This document shows positions 55,401 through 64,000 of a stretch of 64,000 bases of DNA, one piece after another (the first letter of the stretch is position 1; the number at the start of each line of letters is the position of its first letter). Source of the DNA: Atherinomorus stipes (Eukaryota; Chordata; Actinopteri; Atheriniformes; Atherinidae); contig JALJCO010007127.1 of assembly GCA_023101725.1 (NCBI GenBank), forward strand, positions 682,001 through 746,000, given 5' to 3'. A program made the position numbers and the translations under genes. Below the pieces are notes generated by a model, which had not been told where the DNA came from, did not search any database, and saw nothing but the letters and a program-made list of their open reading frames with translations.

Positions 55401-58400
55401 AAACTGTGAAATTCCTGCTCACATATAATGACACACCCATGCCACAGATATCTTTTTTTTTTTTTACTTGTCCTATTCAGCACCATAGCAAGCAGAATGA
55501 TGTTCTGGCTGCTTTGTTGGGTTGAACAGATTTACTTTGCCAAGAGGAGCCTTATAAATATAAGGCTTCTGAATTCATTTTATTTCATCTTATCTAATTG
55601 AATACTTGTTTATAACTGTGTTTTACATAATATTACTGGGTCTGACAAGAGGGAAGAGAAAGTTAAGAAAATAAACAATAAGGAGTGGAACAGAAAAAAA
55701 ACAGAGAGAGAGAAAAAAAAGAACAAGGATACACTAACACAATCAAGCATCTACACAGAAACCCATCAGAAAACATTCCACGTCTTTGCTGGTCCTCTAG
55801 GCTTTTTTAACCCATTTGTTTGAACTGTCATTGATATTTATGCACTAAGATACTAGTGTCAATTTATTGTGAGTTGTGTCCAAAGCCCTTTTTGCACTGG
55901 TCAAAAAAGCACACTAAGATCTGGCTTTATAGTTCATTGTGAAAACACAGAACTGGCTCTCAGACCTCATGGGTATCTAACTGTACTGGCTCCAGTTGGG
56001 ATTGATGGGAACACAACATCTGGGGTGCATGGGCTCATTTTCAGTGAGGGTTGAACTCATGTTTTCTTTGTACAAACACACCCCTATCAACAAGAGGTCA
56101 GCTTTCAGGCTTGTCCTCTGGTACACTGACATGCAGAACTGGTTCTGAAGAAGTTCTTGCTTGTTGGCAGAAAACCAGCAACCACTGGCAATGTGAAAGA
56201 AATCAACCAGCTTATTCTACCTGTCCTCATGTTTGAATAAACAAAAACAAACAAAAAAGTGCATATATAATACTTTTGGTGGAAAAATGCCCTGAGCATC
56301 CTGCAGGAGCCAGCTTGACTCAGAATTTCAGGAAATAAAATATAATTGCACCTTCAAGAGCTCAAACCTGCTGACAGTGTTTAGTTTAGAGCATAATTGT
56401 GTTTAATAGGAAAAAAGTCAACACCATTCTGTAAAAAAAAAAAAAAAAAAAAAAAAAATCAATACTCAAATCTAATAGGGACGGCGTTCACATTAAATAA
56501 TAAATATTGATTTAAATCACTGAGGCAAAAAGCACATTTTTTTATGTATTTTCTCTTTAAGCATTTCATTTCCATGCATGTGCTATCTAAATTCATGCTG
56601 CAGCTGCAGGTGCAGGTCAATACGGTGTGAAGGTTGCTTAAATAGATAATTATTAATGTGGGTAGAGGTTTCTTTTTTTATTTCCCTTCCCTGTGTTTCC
56701 TCTTTGTTCTCCTCTCGCTGCTCCTAGCAACTCCCTCCACTCCTGCCTCTGTCTTCGCTGCCTCTCCAGGCCTCAGAGAAGTCACCCTCTAATGCATCCC
56801 CAAGATCCTCTGCTGAAAATGAGAGGCTTTTGCGTTGCCTGGGCAACACTTCAAGCAGAAAGAGTGAAAGAGAAGCCATTGATCGTTACCTTTAGCCATC
56901 CTATTGAGGACCATGTCAATCAGAATGTAAGTCCCACTTCTGCCAGCTCCGTCACTGCAGAGAGGAAAATACAGTGAGGCAGAGATCATTAAGGTGGCAG
57001 GATAAGATGCTTTAATCTTAGAGTGTTTTCTTATGAGGAAACAAATTGCTCATTTACATCTGCATCTGCTGTGAGACTGTCAAGTATATTTATGCTCAAT
57101 TTAGTCTCTGCATACAGATACACACCTTTCTATTTGCACAAAATATATTAAGGATTGAACAGAATACCTACAAAGTAAATATCAGTATTAATAATCTTAT
57201 GAAAAAACTCTGATTAGATAAGAATACTTCCAACAGATGCAATTACGTTAAACCCCTGCACATGAGTGCATGTGTGGTCTGGAGAATTGCTTGGCTATTG
57301 AGAGAGAGGGGAATGGTTTCTAAGGCACACTGGGGACAAAAGCTTTTAAATGCATGCACCTCAGGAGCAGAGGAGAAGTTGAGAGGCCAGAGGCGGTTCG
57401 AGAACAGCTTTTGGAGAGCCTTGCTTTTCCATTACTCCAGAGATAGCCCCATGAAAAGCCTCCCTTTGTGCCCGCCGGCCATTCAACAGCTCTGCATGTT
57501 AATTGCAAACAAGGCGTGGACATCTCTCTAATAAAGGCAAGGCCAATAAAACAGGAGAGCTGCCTGAGCACCACAGCTTCATTAATCCACTGCTAGACAC
57601 TCAGTCCCTCAGAGGGAGAGCAGGCTTACTGGCCCCATGCATGACTTAACAGGATGTGACTATTAAAAGTAGTCAGACAGATACCTGGTGTTTAATATGA
57701 ACCAATCAAGGCCAGTTAACTAACTCAACCAAATGGGAAATAGAAGGGTCTTTGGCTGAGTAGGTTTGTGCCATGTTATTTACATAAGAAACAGTCAGTG
57801 GAATAAACAGCAGCTCCAGTGGACCCAGATAGAGTAAATGGACTGAGCGGGTTTAAATAAACAGCCTCTCCCCTTCAACACACAGGCCACGACAAACACT
57901 CTGTCCCAATTCAGCAGGGTCAGCCACAAGGTTCAAACAGTTATACTTGCCTGCAGTGAACAATTATCGGGCAAGATCGACCCCGGTAGCACTTGTTAAC
58001 CTTTCTGAAATAAAACAAAAAGAGAAAACTTGATGTTACTGCAAGCTCGGCGGCAAATTGTCTCAGTGCACAGGCTGCAAAGTCAAATTCAGGACACAGG
58101 ATCGAATTCTTTGAGGCTAAATAAAAACAGTGATAATCACAACAAATGTAATTCACGAGGGACTTCTGAGCCGTGGTCAGGATTAAATTAATAACAGTCA
58201 TAATTAAAGGAACAAGCAAATCTGAAAGATGCTTCTCCCTTCAGTCAGTCATTAAAATTGGAGACGGAAATCTGTAAATAAATTAAGCATCATTTCAGTA
58301 ACAGTAAATGACTGTGACGTGTGGGTGACGGACGTGGTGGTGAGATGTTGTGATTGCCGACCACCGACGCATTAACCCCGGCCAATTATGAATGTTTTAC

Positions 58401-61400
58401 ACCACAGGCACGGTGAAGGCCAACAAGCCTTTTCACACCCCACTGTTGCCATGGAAACTGACTACACTGAGTGCTTCCTTTGGTGCCTCTCTATCTCCCT
58501 TCGTGTTTTACTTTTCTGTTACAGAGATGGAAAGCAAAACACTGAAAATCTCAACATATCTGCAGCTTATCTGCTTGAAATGATAATAATTTAGAAGAAT
58601 ATAAAATAATGTGTTATATGGTCATTTTATATTTTTGTTTACATTCATACTTGCATTGATATTTTATATCAACTGCTGACAGTTTTGTTGGTAATGGTGC
58701 ATTTATGGTATTCTCTGTAGTTTGACATGATGTTGCAATTAAATTACATTTTCTACATTTTAAGATTGTTTTACCTCTCCGTAAAAATCTGTAAAGTCAG
58801 AACATGTCCTCAGTCAGACATCATACAAAGATGGTTGGAGTTCCCATGCAAGCCAGAGGAAGGATCAGTGAGGAGGAAGAGGAGGAGGGAGACAGAGAGT
58901 CAGGAGTGAGAGAAAGACGGTGTGTGCACAGGCCTGGCTGAGGAGACACAGTTTCCAATGATCACTTTTGTGACTATGCAACTGGGCTCATATTACTAGC
59001 TGCAACATCACAAAAATGACACTGGCAACCGCAAAATACCGACTTGGCCGAAACCATGAAACCATGAGTGTCAGAGCACACTGTGTGGAGACTTCTGAAT
59101 CACTTTATCGGAGAGCTTTAGATGCCCAATAACCTACAACAGCATTCATAGAGCTAAATAAAGGCAAGCTAATCGTTAGAGAGATCTCAACAGCAGTGAA
59201 AACAATGTGAGTGTAACTGAAACACAAGTTAAATCAGTAAATACCTGACTGCAAGCTACACCCAGTTCAATTTGGCAGAATAAGACCACCTCTGTCAGAA
59301 AGGCATGACATGATAACGCTACAAAATCTCTCATCTGCATTACAAACCAGAGGGACAGACTTCCATCCACAAATCAGATGCATCTATTCTCATTTGAAGG
59401 GCTTTTCCCATCCCTCCTGGGTTTTCCCAGAGGAGCCGCTGCTGCTCCTCTGCCAGAACGCATTATATGGAGAACAGAGTGAGGTTATTCAGTCACTAGC
59501 TTCCCCCCTCTCCCGTGTTTTTAGTGAGACAGCTCTCATTTAATTGGGTGCTTGAATTAGGTGGGTTTTTTTTTTATATTCTTTCTTCATTTTTTCCTTC
59601 TTTTTTTCCCAAGCCAAGCCAGGCAGTGCGGGGCTGTTAATTTGCTGCATCACATGTGCTGGAGGGAGGTGAGGGAGATCGGCCCAGGATGAAAGGGATG
59701 GTACAGAAACACAGTCCTTTTTAGAACAGCCATTTTTTAGGACAGCAAAGGGGCAAAAAGGAGAAGGACCAGAGAGGCAGAATGCAGAATATAAGAGGAG
59801 GTGATTAAGAACAAGCACGGAGGGGCAAAAAGTCCAGCTGTAAAGACGGAAATCTGTCTGAAATCTGCTAAACAGCCCGTCTGAGGCAAGTCAACAGGAA
59901 TTCCTCTCTACCTGCGGAAGTCTAACAGGATCCTGGCTGAGTTGGGGATCCCTCGGTCCATCCAGGACAGGAAGTGGAACTGGGTGACAGTGCGTGTCTC
60001 ATTGGTCTGCAGGTTTTTCAGGTAGAAACTCCGCACCAGGAAGTCCTCACACCAGATGTGTTCAGACACCAAATTGACCTAAATCAAGACAAAGTGTGCA
60101 AAAAGATGACACATCATAACTGCATATGGGAGGTATCTCAAAGCCCTGGTTAAAACATCATATCCATTAAAGGGCTAGCTCAGTAAAACTCCCCCCCAAA
60201 ATATTTTCCTAGCCTTCTTTAGGGGGTTTTAAGTAATGATAAATAAAGGATCAATCTTTCCGGGAATTCTGTTTATTTTCTGAAAAGGTTTCGAAGAAAT
60301 TATGCACTGATGAGACTTCCCGCTGTTCTCTAACAGTTTGTGTCCTTTCCTGTTACAAATGAGTCAATTTATGAATAAATGAGACATAATTAAGTTAGTT
60401 GGAAAGATATTTGTTTACTTCAGACATACTTTTGCTCCAGTGCTGAATCAAGAAGTTGAATAAATTTCAGGGTCTTCCTTCTTGCGTTCTTAGATGATTT
60501 CCAGGTCAAGAACACCATCATCCAATCATCAATATCTGTTTCTTTATTGTTTATTTGTGGTCTGAAAATTAGCATTTTTTAATCTTCACTGTCTGTGAAT
60601 GAATTGTCTCCTGTGCCTTTTTAGAGCTACTTTTCCTAAATAAAAGTGGTTTATGGTGCCAAACTTTTCAATCACTCTGAGAAACTCAAGAGGAGCATTT
60701 CTTTGCAAAGTTTTCTTCAGTCAACAGTTTCATTGTTTTACACCAAACTAAACCAACCAGCTCAGTTTAAAGCAGTTCACAGTTACATGTTCAACCTACA
60801 TGTAGTAACATCTGCTCTGGTTTGTTCAACTACTTCACCACAACAAACAAATAAGTAAACAAATTAAGGTAAGTCGCCCAAAAAGTTGGACTTGAAGCCA
60901 AAAGCAGCTGGTTTGGTGTCATATTCTAAAGGTCTGTATGGACACCTTCTGTCCATGACATATTGAGTAAAGTCACTGCTAAATTAGAACAGTCAGTTTG
61001 TTAAATGTAATGTCGGTTCTGACAATACTGTCAGAACCAGTTCAAGATCCAGAAAACTATCAGCCTTATAAATAAGGCGGTGGCAGTATCCTTGTATGGA
61101 CAATAATGGTGATTGCAGGTTAAATCGTGTGTCAGTAATAGAAGTGATTTGATTTCACCTGATAAAATCAAAGCATTCTCAAATACAGGTTGCAATTTTT
61201 TATGCTAATTTTGATAGAAGTCAGAAGACTCACATCCAGGTGCTCTGGTTCCTTTGTCTGACATACCTCATATATGTGATAGACGTCTGATCCCTCGTCA
61301 GGCCAGTAGTGGTGGCATTGCTTCACTCCATTTTCAGACAATGGAGTCAGCATGACGATGACAACGCAGCCGCTCTCCCACACCATCTACACATCGGAAA

Positions 61401-63886
61401 ACAAACATTCCTCAAACCCAAGCGGAGACAACAAACACCTCGTATGCATTGTGTGACATTCAAATAGCCCTCATATGTACCTGGACTGAGCCTCTATGAG
61501 CAGCATATTACAGTGAAACCTTGTATTAGAGCAAAATTGATTTCTTGATCTTTGTGCAGGAAGTATAAATAAATGTCACCTCTCTGTGTGTGACAAATGA
61601 TAAATGTTGGGTGGAGCAGCAGGAGGGCGCCTCTTGCGTCGCCCTCCCTCAGTCGCCTGAGCGAGATCACAACATCGGCTGCACTGCTGCTCCATTTCAT
61701 CTTATCACAATCTAATGTGTCCTTGGGAAGAAATACAGGCCCACGGCAGCCATTAGGAAAATGAGGAGGAAACGCGGGTTTTATGATTGCTATAAAAACA
61801 CAATGGCCTTGACTATACACTAATCACAAGCTTCTGCGATACAGCCCAGTGGACACATTACACACCAACTGTGCCAACTGTGCCAGGATGTGATGAGATT
61901 AGGGAAGGTGATAATGCGAGGGAATATGATCCATTTAGCCTTGTATAATTTAGCAAATATTTGCAGGTAGCGAGTTAAAATGGATTCTTATATCAATATC
62001 TTCACCAACAAAACCCCTACCAAAAATCTCTGCCCTCTCTGTTTTTTCAGTTTCCAGACTTAAAAGACGATACATCAACTCTAGATTATATATAAGAGGG
62101 AAAAAAAGAGGAGAAAAAGCCTGTGAATGACCTGAGTTATGCTCTGCGAACTCAAGCAGATTGGCTGAATTTGAGGGGAAGAGGCAAGCTTGAAGGCCCA
62201 GCAGAGCCAAGGTAATAGAGGGGAGATGGATGGAGGAGTAAAGGATGATGGGATGGAGGAATGAGAAGTGGAGGATTAGAGCCGAGCCCCCTTTCAGAGC
62301 ACTGCCTGGGGCCGGTGTGGATTAGATAGGAGAGAGCAAAAAGATTTGCCTCCTGCATGGTCCATTTGCATGAGAGCGCCAATGTTTCCTGTTTGTTTAC
62401 TTTTAATGGGGTAAAGATTGTTTTTTTTTTTTCCTCCCATCAAAATCCAAGGTTGACCAAACTGAATAATGAATGACTGCTGCTCAAACTCTACACAAAA
62501 CTGAGGTTTAGACTGTCACTCAAACTGAATCTAACGCTCAATTACTTGTGCTTAATTAGGTAGATTCAGAGTAATGTTAAAGGCTGAAAGGATCATTTTA
62601 GAAGACAGCCAAAATGTATTTGTTCACCTGGCACAGAAAAAGGTATAAAGAGAGGGATCATCTAAATTCCTGATAAAGATGGGCTCTTTTTGCTTCATTT
62701 CAATGCCCTATGAGGGCAAACCTTGTGAGCAGATTTGTGTTTATGGAATAAAATTGAAACAAACTACATTTCTCAATGCACAGAATTGAAAAGCTTCAAA
62801 CTGTTCTCCTTTAATCACAAGAAGACACGTAGCAAACAAAAATCAGCATTTATAATGATTCAAAATGAGGATATGTTCATATGCAGAGTGCAGAGTGCAG
62901 CCCAGCTGCTGCTCCGGGATTTATGTTTCACCCTTCTAAGCCTTGGTCACGGCTAACCACAGTTACTTCACCATATGGAGGTGATGGGCCTGCTAATTAC
63001 TACAGTGCTGTCCTATTAACACAGAAGAATGTCATTTGGTAACCGTGCATCATTTAAGGCACACTTTCACCCATGTCAACATATTTTACAATAGCCTGAA
63101 TGCAGTAATTGATGGAAGGTTGCTTTGACATTTATGGACAAGGGAAGGAATGCAAATAGCTATAGGAGCAAATATCAGCATTAACATAAACAATGTGACC
63201 TTCTGGGGCTGTGTATAACTAAGCTTCTAAATTAAGCAAAAAGCTGGAGGGTCATTGTGTAGCACCATGAAAGATTTGGAGGCTACTTCTCATATAGGAG
63301 AGCATTTTACTTTTCAAAAACTCCCAAAAATATACAGCTATGCTTAAAACTACTCCAGTTCCAGGAACAACTGAGCTGTATTGAAACCACAGCCTCCACA
63401 ATTCTTCAGATGTAAACAGGAAGCTCATGTGATTGATTAATATTTCCACCATTAAAATCAAGTTAGATATTAACAGTTCCTATTTGCTACGTTTCTATAA
63501 GGATTGAAACGTAGCTTTGATACTGAGCAGAACTGTGTGACTCTGAGGAAAGTTCTGCAACCAGCTGAGATAATGACTTCCTTAGTAAAGCGCAAGTTGC
63601 ACCACATGCAAAAAGTCTGTGAGCTCAGGCACCCATTACTTCTGCTGCATTATTTCATTGATCCTCTTTTATCTGGACACTCCTTTGTAGCACTGAGAAT
63701 CCAAACACACACACACATCACTGCATACTGCTGCTCTGTTGTGTTTCTTCAAAGCTCTCGTCGCTGCAGAAACAAAACGTTGGAAGATGAAAGGCCGGTG
63801 AGTCTCACCTGCCAGAAGTCTGCCACAGTGGAAGCAAGTGGGCCCTGAGAGGCGATGTAAGTCGGGTTGCGAGGGTCGTGGTCCAT
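52330..63886 (-). CDS. ptprn2: PTPRN2 (IA-2beta/phogrin), C-terminal 7 exons, partial gene
   Basis: Minus-strand exons 63809-63886, 61267-61386, 59912-60078, 57951-58004, 56890-56954, 54199-54272 and 52330-52401 join in phase to 209 residues ending [12 protein letters not shown], the conserved C-terminus of this receptor-type tyrosine-phosphatase-like family. The sequence matches PTPRN2 more than PTPRN in several places (DRGIP, GRSG, GMVQTKEQF). The active-site loop is [12 protein letters not shown] with the Cys and Arg present, but Asp replaces the usual Ala after CS, a known mark of this poorly active family. The WPD-loop position reads SWMDRGIP. The protein sits in dense-core secretory vesicles of neuroendocrine cells. 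The N-terminal half, luminal domain and membrane span lie beyond the right edge. Confidence 0.96.
52402..54198 (-). other. ptprn2: Last PTPRN2 intron, with purine/pyrimidine tract
   Basis: Next to the last acceptor, 52404-52480 is almost pure purine on the plus strand (GGA repeats), giving a very long pyrimidine tract on the transcribed strand. A short C run and an A run lie near 53279-53310. Confidence 0.6.
54199..54272 (-). CDS. ptprn2: PTPRN2 exon ([13 protein letters not shown])
   Basis: Encodes [16 protein letters not shown] then RAGMVQTK. In the human protein, as I recall it, this reads RPGMVQTK, so Pro is replaced by Ala here. The acceptor is CTGTTGCAG and the donor AAAG|GTAAGG. Confidence 0.95.
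54273..56889 (-). other. ptprn2: PTPRN2 intron, 2.6 kb
   Basis: Contains a long A run at about 56433-56458 and short A/T runs. No gene was recognised. Confidence 0.6.
56890..56954 (-). CDS. ptprn2: PTPRN2 exon with the signature loop (DGAGRSGT)
   Basis: Encodes [18 protein letters not shown] then MAK. The Arg of the phosphate-binding loop is kept. The donor is AAAG|GTAACG. Confidence 0.96.
56955..57950 (-). other. ptprn2: PTPRN2 GC-AG intron
   Basis: Starts GCAAGTAT and ends CTCTCTGCAG on the minus strand. No repeats or RNA were recognised. Confidence 0.8.
57951..58004 (-). CDS. ptprn2: PTPRN2 exon ending inside the active-site codons, GC donor
   Basis: Encodes [17 protein letters not shown] plus AG of the following Ser codon. 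The donor is AG|GCAAGT, not GT. The codon is completed by T at the start of the next exon, giving HCSDGAGR. All other consensus positions of the donor are present, as is usual for GC-AG introns. Confidence 0.95.
58005..59911 (-). other. ptprn2: PTPRN2 intron that hosts miR-153
   Basis: A GT-AG intron of 1.9 kb. miR-153 sits about 880 bases after the upstream exon in transcript direction. No other gene was recognised. Confidence 0.8.
58947..59032 (-). ncRNA. mir153: miR-153 precursor in a PTPRN2 intron
   Basis: The reverse complement folds as an 86-nt hairpin. The 3' arm at 58960-58981 is the 22-nt mature miR-153, with TTGCATAGTCAC at its start (seed TGCATAG). The 5' arm at 58998-59019 matches the known passenger strand (TCATTTTTGTGATGTTGCAG at its start). 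The loop TAGTAATATGAGCCCAG fits the human mir-153-2 precursor as I recall it, almost base for base. In mammals mir-153-2 lies in a PTPRN2 intron on the same strand, as here, so it is expected to be processed from the PTPRN2 transcript. miR-153 acts in neurons; reported targets include SNCA and vesicle-release genes. Confidence 0.96.
59912..60078 (-). CDS. ptprn2: PTPRN2 exon carrying the WPD-loop position
   Basis: Encodes [20 protein letters not shown], then [20 protein letters not shown] and [15 protein letters not shown]. At the WPD loop the order is W-M-D: the Asp is kept, but the Pro of active PTPs is Met. Ends phase 2 with donor AG|GTAGAG. Confidence 0.97.
60079..61266 (-). other. ptprn2: PTPRN2 intron, nothing recognised
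   Basis: AT-rich intron with normal GT-AG ends. No repeat end or RNA was recognised. Confidence 0.6.
61267..61386 (-). CDS. ptprn2: PTPRN2 exon, phosphatase-like domain ([13 protein letters not shown])
   Basis: Encodes 40 residues, from [20 protein letters not shown] to [17 protein letters not shown]. The acceptor is GATGTGTAG and the donor GAG|GTATGT. Both ends are phase 0. Confidence 0.97.
61387..63808 (-). other. ptprn2: PTPRN2 intron with candidate conserved blocks
   Basis: 61610-61830 and 62900-63130 are low-repeat and may be conserved non-coding sequence. No other gene or RNA was recognised. Confidence 0.5.
63809..63886 (-). CDS. ptprn2: PTPRN2 exon, phosphatase-like domain (DHDPRNP)
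   Basis: Encodes 26 residues, [20 protein letters not shown] plus VADFWQ. The acceptor is CTCTCTCCCAG and the donor [17 protein letters not shown] is the PTP-family motif normally written YIATQGPL. The Met is an internal residue, not a start. Confidence 0.96.
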
Positions 63887-64000
63887 CTGGGAGAGAGGAA
63901 ACAGAGTGTGACACAGTGTTTGGGTGGAGACTGGGATGAAAACATACTGTCTGGCTGCATCAAAGCCTCCATCTGAATGCAAGAGATCTGTTGAAGACTT

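Noticed and set aside
63887..63982. Coding extension upstream of the first visible PTPRN2 exon
   Set aside because: The frame is open, but CTCTCTCCCAG at the boundary and the residues [12 protein letters not shown] do not fit the phosphatase domain; it is intron.

Overview
The window reads as nuclear DNA of a ray-finned (teleost) fish. It has split vertebrate genes with GT-AG introns, short interspersed DNA transposons with inverted ends, fish-type Tc1-like and LINE fragments, many microsatellites, and an AT-rich, gene-poor background. Two vertebrate genes are recognisable from their exons. They are convergent, and they are also neighbours in human 7q36. Most long open frames in the window are chance frames or repeat fragments. 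Layout: (1) 1-8.6 kb holds no gene I can support; it carries three inverted-repeat DNA elements and a broken LINE. (2) 8,645-27,360 (+) is DNAJB6, an Hsp40 co-chaperone. Seven exons from 8,645 to 15,998 give a complete 245-residue short form. A splice donor inside the last of these exons, joined to exons at 24,881-25,039 and 27,251-27,360, gives a 323-residue long form with a basic, nuclear-type tail. Both forms match the two human isoforms in length and design. The 8.9-kb intron used only by the long form holds a dead Tc1-like transposon, other repeats and a telomere-like repeat element. (3) 27.4-50.6 kb is a gene-poor stretch with a hAT-type element flanked by an exact 8-bp duplication, a nested inverted-repeat element, two homopolymer-rich tracts that look like poor assembly, a degenerate minisatellite and several candidate conserved non-coding blocks. 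(4) 52,330-63,886 (-) holds the last seven coding exons of PTPRN2 (IA-2beta/phogrin), 209 residues of the cytoplasmic phosphatase-like domain; the gene continues past the right edge. Its intron at 58,005-59,911 contains miR-153 on the same strand, the arrangement known in human. How the parts relate: DNAJB6 controls protein aggregation, with the isoform chosen by use of one internal donor. PTPRN2 is a dense-core vesicle membrane protein of neuroendocrine cells, and miR-153 would be made from its primary transcript. I see no bacterial-type operon, CRISPR array, or obviously new enzyme system. The most useful points are the DNAJB6 isoform switch, a GC-AG intron cutting the PTPRN2 active-site codons, and the two suspect assembly tracts.
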